Below, piece by piece: positions 56,150 through 64,000 of a DNA stretch of 64,000 nucleotides. The translations under genes were made by a program, and so were the position numbers. The notes under the pieces were generated by a model. It was given only the letters and a program-made list of their open reading frames with translations, was not told the origin of the DNA and made no database searches. This stretch comes from Adiantum capillus-veneris (taxonomy: Eukaryota > Streptophyta > Polypodiopsida > Polypodiales > Pteridaceae). Every line of letters starts with the position of its first letter. The first letter of the stretch is position 1. Where the stretch lies: positions 25,298,396 to 25,362,395 of the forward strand of contig CM043960.1 of assembly GCA_014529385.2 (NCBI GenBank), read 5' to 3'.

Positions 56150-56990
56150 TATAGTGGTTGTCCCAAAAACAACGGTAAGCTCAGAGTATGCATGGATTAT
56201 AGGAAGGTGAATGCCCAGACCATTAAAGATCCCTTCCCATTACCATTCACTGATATGATGTTAGATGGGATTGCATGCCGCAAAATGTATAGTTTTATGG
56301 ATGGCTACATTGCCTATAATCAACTAAAGATTGCACCAAAAGATAGAGGTAAAATGACACTCATCACTGAATGGGGAGCATTTATGTATTTGGTAATGCC
56401 ATTTGGACTTTGTAACGCTCCAACAACCTTTCAGTGGTGTATGATGGAGATCTTCATTGAGTTTTTGCACAAATTTTCGGCCATCTTTGTGGACAACTTT
56501 ATTGTATTTTCCACTGAAGGGATGCATATATTGTGAAATGGTCCTTGAGAGGTGTAGAGAGAAGAGGATCTATTTAAATCCATTCAAATACGTTTTCATG
56601 GTCTGGAAGGGTCAGCTACTGGGCCATATTGTTTCAAGACATGGTATTGAGATGGATGAAGATAAGATTAAGAGTACTCAACATGCTAGATCACCGACCA
56701 TGGTTTCAGCATTGAGTTCATCTTGGGGTACATTAATTTTTATCAAAGATTTGTTCATATGTTTGAAGCTAACACATTACCACTATATGAGCTTACAAAG
56801 AAAGGGAATAGGTATATCTCAATTGAAAAATGTAAACTCAATTTCCAATGCTTAAAAGACGTGATCAGCAGGAAGCCAATCCTTCGCCAACCCAACCGGG
56901 ATATCATCTTCCATGTACATGTTGATGCTTCAGGTATGACAATGTGGGCTATACTGGCCTAGCCTGATGGGAAGACTAACTATCCACTTT
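56150..56990 (+). pseudogene. Gypsy-B reverse transcriptase and RNase H start
   Basis: The reverse transcriptase reads MDYRKVNAQTIKDPFPLPF, SFMDGYIAYNQLKIAPKD, FMYLVMPFGLCNAPTTFQ and then the catalytic box IFVDNFIVFST. The family has Y/F-x-D-D, so the second aspartate is asparagine, which should abolish activity. After a frame change near 56535 the text goes on with ERCREKRIYLNPFKYVFM and LLGHIVSRHGIEMDEDKI. RNase H starts RKPILRQPNRDIIFHVHVDA near 56870. Confidence 0.88.
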
Positions 56991-58142
56991 GCTAGTTGCA
57001 GGTTCAATTCAACAAAACAAGGATATTCAACAATAGAGAGAGAGAGGCACTGGGAATTGTGTTCAATGCAACCAAATTCATACATTCTCTCTACTGGGAA
57101 ACCTATTTCACTTCTATGTTGATCATCAAGCCTTATTGTTTTTGATCAATAAAGTAATAATACAAGGAAGGTTAATCAAGTGTATGATGTTCCTCATGGA
57201 AGCTGAATTCAAGATCTTCCACAAGCCAGTCAAGTCACATTGCAGGGTTGGTTTTCTTTCTAGAAGCACTAACGCTATTCAAAAAATTCTCTAAGAGATG
57301 AACTAGTAGATGTTGAATTATTTCAAAGCACAACCGAGGAAGAGCCTGATCCAGAATGGCAAGAAGTGTATGATTTCCTTTAGCTAGGCAAATTCCCGGA
57401 AGAATGGTCTCAAAACAAGAAAAATGCACTAATTATTTGAAGTTGGAAGTTCACCATTATTGTTGGAGCACTCTATAGGTTGGGTATTGATGGTGTACAT
57501 TCAACAATGTGTGCGGTTAAAATGACAAATGCAGGTTATCTCACTGAGGCCCATACTGAAGATGCAGGCGGTCATTTTTCAACTGACATCACATATAAGA
57601 AAATCCTTCAAGCCGGATTATGGTGGCAATTGATGATGGATGATGTTTAAACTTTTGTAAAGCGTGCGATATATGCCAAAGGATGGGTAGACCTACAGAC
57701 ACCTCAGACTCCAATTCAATCACTGGGAATTTTTATGAAATGGGGACTTGACTTCATGGGACCATTCAAGAAGGTGATTCCCAGAAAGAACAAGTATATC
57801 ATTATGGCTACGTGCTATGTTAGCAAATGGGAGGAGGCTAAAGCACTTCCGAATAACACTACTAGGTCTACTGCCTTATTCATTTATGAGAATATCATTT
57901 GTAGATACAAATGTACTATTGAAATAGTATCGGACCAGGGCACTCATTTTATTAATGACACGATGGAGATCCTCATGGAGATGTTTCAGTCAAACATAGG
58001 AAATCAACACCATATTATCCCAGATGTAATGACCAGGCTAAAAGAAATGATAAAACCATCAAATCCATTCTCACTAAGATTGTTTAGAAGGAACCACATC
58101 AATGGTGCGCCAGACTTTAGACAATATTATGGGCATATTTGA
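56991..58142 (+). pseudogene. Gypsy-B RNase H end and integrase
   Basis: RNase H text continues in broken frames (a segment like FYVDHQALLFLINK near 57110). The integrase zinc-binding region includes CDICQRMGRPTDTS near 57665-57705. The core, open at 57735-58142, reads MKWGLDFMGPFKKVIPRK, YVSKWEEAKALPNN and IEIVSDQGTHFINDT, holding the first two catalytic aspartates. The text breaks up soon after, so the glutamate region is not clean. Confidence 0.82.
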
Positions 58143-59660
58143 ACTGCTTACAAGATCACTACGGGAATGAATCACATTAAACTGATTTATGGAACAGAAG
58201 TAGTAGTCATCCAATTAGCTTAGTCAGCTATAACTGCACCATTAATAGCGTCGGCCAATTGCAAGTGGAAAATGCAGCAAATCTCGAGACAATCTCGCCA
58301 GTAATGATTAATTGGACAAGCCAATGCATGTTTGACATGTCACAAGCAGAGCGTAGAGATCAAGGTTAGGCAGCTTATGGAGCATTCATGACAAGGATAC
58401 ATTTAACTATGCGATGGATCCATCTATAGTTTACTTGCAACCTCTAGCGCCACTTGCTTTCTCAACCTGAAGAGCACGCTTCACGTCCACAAATACCTGC
58501 TTCTTCTTTGCGTAGCCAAACTCCTTCAACAGTCACCATCCTCAACACACCTTGCTACTCTTTCAATGACTTGTTCACAAAAGCTACCACAAGTAAGTCC
58601 TCTTCAACAGACACTTACTTGTCCGAGTCGTGCATGGGAAGAAAATCAAAGTCATAGTGTATGCAAGAAACTCTTGAAAAAATGATAGCAGAGACAAAGA
58701 GTATTAAGGAATATTTGGGTATGGTTCCACACAACAAAATAGCAAAGTATGTTTTTCAAGAGAATGAGCAATCTCTGCTCAATTTATGGGGTTTAAAAGT
58801 CATTGTGGAGGCAGCGACACTTCCCTTTGATGGCCAGATTACACAGCAGGTACTAGCCTCATACAAAGCAGAGAAGAGCACTATTGTTATCAATGGTCGA
58901 GAGCTTGATTTAACCTTTGGCGGCTAAAACATGTCTTCAAAATTCCCAATGCTTAGAAAGCCACACGAGCAACGAGACTGAGAAATTTAGCCTATTTTTG
59001 AGAGAAGGCAACCAAGCCAAAAAGAAGTGCAAAGATGGTGCTCAAGGCATTCCAATAGCAGCATTGGAACACACAATAGTATATAGATTCATTGTTGTTG
59101 AGACCATCAGGTTGAAAATTAACCCAACTTATCTATCAGAGAAACTGTTCACGATGTTACTGGTCAAAGTTTTGAACCCAGATGCCAATATCAACATCAC
59201 GCAATTTTTGTATAATAGTGTGATTCAGTTGACTGCCAAGGCCAAATCCAAGAATTTATTCAAGGCTTGGTACGTCTGGTAGTTTGACTATTGGGCAGAC
59301 ATGCATGATGTGCCTAGGGTTATTCAAACAATATGGGACAAAATGTCTACTTCAAGAGCGAACATGATTAATCTGGATTCATTTGATGAGGACAAGGAGG
59401 ATAAAGCTGGTTCACAGAGGGTTGGTTCACAGACAAAGGAGAGTCCAACAAAGCCATCTGATGACAAAGGAAAGGGAAAGGAGCTAGTTGGCAAGAAATG
59501 ATGTATCACAGGCACACCTACTGGGTCTCTACTAAGAAGCCCAAGACACTGGACTTAATCAAAGGATTCAAAGCCAAAAGTCAAAAACTACCTAGCATCG
59601 TGTTGGACGGGAGCGACTCACACACCCATGAAGTGCATGCAAACACTACCTAGATCAACA
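58143..59660 (+). pseudogene. Extra open region downstream of Gypsy-B integrase, unrecognised
   Basis: Beyond integrase, protein-like text continues on the same strand: 58454-58927 with one stop, including TKSIKEYLGMVPHNKIAKYV and LWGLKVIVEAATLPFDGQ; then 58917-59501 in another frame with one stop, including FSLFLREGNQAKKKCKDG, YRFIVVETIRLKINPTYLSE and DVPRVIQTIWDKMSTS, ending in a charged tail; then KKPKTLDLIKGFKAKSQKLP to about 59600. No domain is recognised. Several plant Gypsy lineages carry an additional gene after pol, and this may be one, or a separate host or element gene. Confidence 0.45.
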
Positions 59661-59943
59661 TAATGTCAATCGAGGACACAGATGACACGATAGGCACACG
59701 GAGGAAATCTCTTAAGCTTGTCAGGCTGAGACCATCCTACACATACAACACTCTGGAAGGCCAACTAAACCACAATCAAGAAACTCACTGCTCTCAACTA
59801 CACCACATAGCCACATACACACATACAAAAGGTAACTCACCTAATCATGCCAGATTCATACGAAACTTAAGGAACACCATCCCCTCACTAGGATACACCT
59901 GTACCTAAGCTTCTACACTCAAAACCCTCACTGAAAACCCATC
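59661..59943. other. Spacer between Gypsy-B and the next LTR
   Basis: An 81-codon frame (59663-59908) is threonine/histidine/asparagine-rich without a family motif. Nothing else seen. Confidence 0.45.
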
Positions 59944-60559
59944 TGTGGAAAACGCATAGGATGACAGAACAAAATTTTGAAAGTGACTGAAACTGAAATT
60001 TATGAGTACCTATGCATAGCGTATGTCGCCACGATTCTATAGACTACTAGCACGCAGAAAACAGACATCATTTGATACACTTACGGCCACAAATAGCTCG
60101 TAGATGCGTCGGCGTGTGCGCTTTGTCTCACGTGGAATGCTTGGCGTTGTCGCGTAGCTCTCCTCGAGCCTATAGCAATGGTGTAGTTGGATCTCCAATG
60201 TGTTGAGCGAGCCGGGCGTAGCGAGAGGATGAAGCTCACGCTCACTCTCTTTCTCTCTCACACACAGTAGACAGCAACGCTAAGTTTTGATTATGATTAA
60301 AAGTCTCCCTTTACAAAATGACCTAGGTACCTTATATACTAAGGCTACCTTAGGTTTAACCAAAAATGGAGTTGAATGGGTCAAATGGCTTTGTATTTAC
60401 AATCTGGAAGTGCCATTGCACCCCGGCTTCTGAAACTAGAATAACTACTCATTACAAATGACGTTTATAGCCATAATCCGCAGCATTTCATAACTCGCAA
60501 AAGATAAGACTTTGGTACGAAACTTGAGTTATGTCATGTTGTTGACCCAGCGGTCAACA
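59944..60559 (-). repeat. Probable Retro-D 3' LTR
   Basis: On the minus strand it starts TGTTGACCGCTGGG next to the polypurine tract and has a TATA box AGTATATAAGG (plus 60330-60340) with a leader-like stretch downstream. The start contains a stem of GTTGACC and GGTCAAC (60541-60558). The far end at 59944 is a guess from a CA terminus (complement of TGTGG). Confidence 0.4.
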
Positions 60560-60599
60560 TTCCCCCCTTCCGCGTTCATGTCGTCCCCGACATGACCTG

Positions 60600-62199
60600 A
60601 TTGTTGATGGCGATGTGGTCTTTGCTGTCGTTTTGGCTTCATCTGTTGCACTGCTTGTAACTTTGTCGAACCACAACAAGAACTATGATCCATTAGAGCG
60701 GACATCTATCAGTGTAACCATTCATATTTTGAGGTCCTTTGATTACTTTTATGTCTGCTCTTCTTCATTGGGGATTTCTTTGTTCCTGAGTTATTTTGTT
60801 GTTAGTGTTGTCTGCAGCTTTGTCATTGTAGGCCATTCTTCGGCTCGCCATTGAGGAGAAGTATGCTATGATCTGAAATTGGTGCTCCAATTCATTTGTC
60901 AATTGATTTGAGTAGCATTTCCTTATTGTTGATGTAGAAGGAATATGTACAAGAGGATGGTGATAGGTGTCTTTAGATTAGGGTCTAAAACCTGGATGAA
61001 CAAAGGGAAAAAACCCGGTGGGAAAAAAATGCCTTTGGTATACGCTCTTATTGGAGTTGAGTAGTTGAACGTGAAGTACATGTTCATGAAAGGTGAGTGC
61101 TTGGGTGAAACACAGAAAGAGTGCCTGATGCAAGTGCCAATTATGGGACACTCTATATGCATATGAGAAATTTGTCAACAAAAGCATGCAATGTGAAAGA
61201 AGAAGATGATGGATGTTTTGAGGAATAAATGTAGCACATGTGACATCAAAAGATGTCTCAATAGCTTCCACCTTTCCAAGAAGGATTTTCGATGTAGAAG
61301 TTTCTCCACTCGTATCTCACTGTGCTCAATACGTGAGTGTCTTTTGGACCTTCTCCTTCACTTCACCAGACTTAAGTACTTAGACTTCGACTCTTTTGCT
61401 CACCTATACCAGCATGAGCGACACAACGTAAATATGCTCAACTCTTCCAGCTTGAGCAGTACCTAGAATAGCTAAGACGCTTAGACCACAGAGAATATTA
61501 CTTGAAGCTTTGGGACTAACACCTCACTCATTTTGTGGCTTAGCTACTCAATTCTGACTTTTATGACTTGTCGGTTGCCTGTTGACATTGCTTTGTGACA
61601 AGTTCTTCGGCTGTTGTAGTGGCTGCTGAGACATACTTCGTGAAGTTTCATCGTTTCCCTGTACCTTCTTCTCTTTGTAGTGCTCAGGCCTCTCGTCAGT
61701 CTTTTCTTCATGTGGATTATGGATTTTTTTATTTTTTCTTAATAATAACAAAGAAAATCTTAAAAAAAACTTAACAAAAGAAAAATCATTCAAATAGAAA
61801 TCTAAATGCTATGTACACTATACACAAGTCCCTAGGGCTCATATATGGATTTTGTCCCCATACTCCTCTGTTACACTACTATGAGGGCATATACTCTAAA
61901 TTTCGTCAAAAAATTATCACAATAAAACGCAAAAATTCAATGCATCTCACAAAACATTGCCCTCTAATAGTCATAATGTTAGGTCCGCATTCAGAATGCC
62001 TCCCCCCTTCCTATTTGGAGTCATCCTTTACGACAGGGTATCGCAAAGGGTATGTGTTGTGCTTGGGCAATTAAAAGTTGTGCCTATGCAGGCCTTGTAA
62101 TGTAGCCCTATTATGCATACACAGGGCATTTATTGGCGAGGCTTCCTATTCTAAGCATTGTAACGGTCTTTGAAGCTCCTGTATCGTTGCTTGATTGAA
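60600..62199. other. Retro-D internal region without a clear gene
   Basis: A hairpin CATGTCG/CGACATG lies at 60578-60595 near the polypurine tract. On the minus strand 61548-61793 gives N/Q-rich text (NPHEEKTDERPEHYKEKK, then QQPLQQPKNLSQ), possibly the far tail of the motif-array protein. Other frames show no family features. Confidence 0.4.
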
Positions 62200-62908
62200 G
62201 CGACTTGCTCTCTTCTAATTGTACTGTAATCGTAGGAAGAATTGTAAGAATTCAAGTGGCGATGCACTGAGAGCAGTTTTGTTGTTCTTCTTTGGGACCC
62301 ATTTCTTTGCGATTATTGGCTGTTTTGTTGCTGACGCTCGTTTATACTTGCCCGTGGTTCGTTTGTGTTTGAAGATACTTCTTTGGGATCCACCTTTTTG
62401 TTGTGTGAGTCGACAGTGGTCTTTGCTTCAGCCCTTGTACGCTTGGTTGGGGACAGGATTCAGGCTTTGAAAGTTGATACTGTGGTTGTTTTGGAATCCA
62501 AATGAATTCCTGACTTTTTTGTGCTTGAATCAACTTCTTTGGAGCCCAAACCTGAGTTGTGAAAGCTTGCGACTTTGTGATATTCTTACCCGTTCGTGCA
62601 CGCTTTCCTTGTTTTTGTTTTGGTGTTGGATCTTGTGATTTGTTATTAGAGATCTTGGTCTTCTTGATCCATATCTATTTTTGGCCGATCTGGCTTTTTG
62701 GTATCCAGATTTGTCGAGCTTTTTGGCTTTGACTTGTTGTCCTGTTCTTTTGACTTGTCATGGTTGTTGCTGAAGGGGTTGGTGATAGTGATGGCCTGAG
62801 TTGATGATAGGGGATGTCGTAAGATTCATCACTATTGCTACTATCCTGAGCAAGGTTGACTTCTTGTACTTTCCCTTGATTTTTTGGCTGGTAGTGGAAA
62901 GTTACTGT
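62200..62908 (-). pseudogene. C-terminal W-x-P-K motif array downstream of the retropepsin
   Basis: Past the stop at 62909 the frame continues as protein-like, Q/S/K-rich text with regularly placed W-x-P-K motifs: IWIPKS (62694-62713), a decayed IWIKKT (62660-62675), VWAPKK (62532-62555), IWIPKQ (62490-62506), RWIPKK (62379-62399) and, after a frame change, KWVPKK (62287-62310). With KWIPKP at 63071-63088 that makes seven. Spacing is roughly 15 to 40 residues apart from the longer first gap. Single W-V-P-K phrases occur in plant Copia polyproteins; a serial array is unusual. Function unknown. Confidence 0.55.
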
Positions 62909-63931
62909 CTATTTGCTCGTGGGTGGTAGTTTCTTGGAGGACTTTTCTAGCCCATTGATTAGAGCATTGTTAGCGCGTTGCTCTGGTCGTATTCCTCCTA
63001 GCTGAGTCTTTGCATCATTATTAGGAGCCATGTATGAGGATGATTGTGGTGGCTGTGTCTTCACGGAGGGCTTTGGAATCCACTTTTGATGCACTTTATT
63101 TGTGTAGCGATGACATTGATTCCCGGGTCGTTGATCTTCTTGAAGCTCAAAGTGTTCTACAGAGTCATAGAACTCGTCGTCTTCTTCATCTTTTGATTCT
63201 CCACATTTCTTTGTTTGCTCCTTATTTCGAGAGATTGCTGATGTCTGGTTCTCTTTGTTTTCTTGGATTACACTCACTGCAAAATAAGGAACGACATCAT
63301 AGCCATTTTCATCACAAAACTTTGTTGTGGGAGCATCCTCCACGGCGCACACGTCCAGAGTAGCCAAGATGTGTTCCCATCCAAAAGGCTCTAACTCTTC
63401 TTCAGGAAATGGTTCTGGGATATAGTCCCTATCCACTATAACCCGATCTAGGATACATTCCTCGCGTTTCAAGCTACCACATTGTGAAGCTCCACACATC
63501 CATAGTTCTTTAGGCTTACCTAACCAAGCTGGAAGTTCTGATCCTGCTACTGTGGCGGAATCAAACTCCTCAACCGGTGTTCTCGTCACATCCCTATAGC
63601 TATGGTCCCTCAAGTTTATCTTTGTTATGGTTTCCATATGTCTCAGGTATATATGGTCATAACCCCAACCTTGGACCATTTTCAATTGTCGCATGAATGG
63701 TCTTCCCAGAATGATGTCATAGTTGTTCTTCTTGCCAAAGTCAACAACAGCAAAAGTGTGTTCATATTCAATGCCACAAAGTAACAAGTACTTTTTCTAG
63801 CAGTCCTAGGGGCTTTTTCTTGTGTCCGTCTGCAAGCTGCAGGGTCATTCGTGTGGATATCAAGGCAGGTTTTTCCCATTTTTTCCAAACCTCTTTGGTT
63901 GCAATGGCCACACCAGCTCCACTGTCAAGGA
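62909..63931 (-). pseudogene. Retro-D retropepsin-like protease
   Basis: The active-site phrase LDSGAGVAIAT is encoded at about 63895-63927, directly beside the inserted LTR. It continues with KEVWKKWEKPALISTRMTLQ, then after a frameshift near 63785 with YEHTFAVVDFGKKNNYDIIL and GRPFMRQLKMVQGWGYDHIY, the second retropepsin signature. The enzyme would cleave an element polyprotein. The rest of the 292-codon frame is acidic (SKDEEDDEFYDSVEHFEL) and ends in KVHQKWIPKPSVKTQ and a lysine-rich tail with a stop at 62909. Readable text goes on past that stop. Confidence 0.65.
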
Positions 63932-64000
63932 TGTTAGAAAATAAGACGTAGCTAAATAGATTTTTGAGTAGATTACTTAATGGAGAGAGATAGATTTCAC
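63932..64000 (-). repeat. Left edge of a second Copia-A family LTR
   Basis: TGTTAGAAAATAAGACG to the window end matches 3917-3985 with four differences over 69 bases, in the same orientation. It starts directly against the retropepsin active-site codons of Retro-D. As the leftmost LTR of a minus-strand insertion it would be a 3' LTR with the element extending right, or a solo LTR; the window ends too soon to tell. Confidence 0.9.

Larger units (their letters stand above)
48171..59660 (+). mobile_element. Gypsy-B: decayed Ty3/Gypsy retrotransposon split by Copia-C
   Basis: A probable 5' LTR (48171-48787), primer site (48790-48801) and gag (from 48829) are interrupted at 49429 by Copia-C and resume at 55164 with the rest of gag, then zinc knuckle, reverse transcriptase, RNase H, integrase and an extra open region to about 59660. 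The order reverse transcriptase, RNase H, integrase defines Ty3/Gypsy. The protease segment seems to be missing between 56050 and 56160. No 3' LTR was found. Stops are frequent. Confidence 0.85.
59944..63931 (-). mobile_element. Retro-D: minus-strand LTR element with retropepsin gene, cut by a Copia-A family LTR
   Basis: A 3' LTR-like block (about 59944-60559) is followed by a polypyrimidine stretch on the plus strand (TTCCCCCCTTCCGCG, 60560-60574), that is a polypurine tract on the minus strand, and then by a minus-strand coding region containing a retropepsin. The upstream half, including the 5' LTR, is separated by the LTR that starts at 63932. No reverse transcriptase was found, so it may be non-autonomous or deleted. 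Internal 60600-62200 is weakly coding. Confidence 0.5.

Overview
The window looks like nuclear DNA of a plant with a large, repeat-filled genome. One cellular gene is clear: a split ORC5 gene (origin recognition complex subunit 5) on the + strand, in five exons from 24911 to 35364. Nearly everything else is transposable-element sequence in various states of decay. Decayed pentatricopeptide-repeat (PPR) fragments carry phrases such as KVLEELPVQDVVSWNALI, which resemble the very large PPR families of homosporous ferns. With the style of the Copia, Gypsy and retropepsin elements, this makes a fern my best guess; it is inference, not proof.

Layout. 1-4597: a minus-strand Copia element (Copia-A), cut by the window edge, inserted in a + strand retropepsin remnant (4601-5515). 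5516-6889: AT-rich DNA. 6890-7515: a Gypsy reverse transcriptase fragment. 7516-12468: a decayed + strand Copia (Copia-E) whose 3' end is fused to a truncated LTR. 12469-18290: a minus-strand chromovirus (Chromo-F) in which an internal deletion joins gag to RNase H. 18300-22960: PPR relics, microsatellites and a Helitron-like piece. 23285-24849: a tRNA-derived SINE and three back-to-back MITEs that end 61 bp before the ORC5 start codon. 24911-35364: ORC5. Its 8.45-kb second intron apparently uses a GC-AG splice pair and holds a gag-only LTR element (Chromo-G) with an hAT transposon nested in one LTR. 35365-40600: mostly unrecognised, with a cluster of near-perfect palindromes at 38176-38483 and several direct duplications. 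40840-43640: an unrecognised decayed coding region split by a solo LTR with a clean AAAGC target duplication. 43759-45440: unrecognised minus-strand open frames. 46142-59660: a decayed Gypsy (Gypsy-B) split in gag by a young full-length Copia (Copia-C, 49430-55163, target duplication GGAAA). 59944-63931: a minus-strand LTR element (Retro-D) encoding a retropepsin with a C-terminal array of W-x-P-K motifs. 63932-64000: the edge of a second Copia-A family LTR.

How it fits together. The transposon coding regions are pseudogenes, so there is no operon-like cooperation. The functional story is ORC5: its promoter has been rebuilt by stacked MITEs, leaving one E2F-type site next to the start codon, and its second intron has grown by nested insertion. 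Insertion order can be read in several places: hAT into Chromo-G into ORC5; Copia-C into Gypsy-B; a solo LTR into an old unknown frame; Copia-A family copies into two different retropepsin genes.
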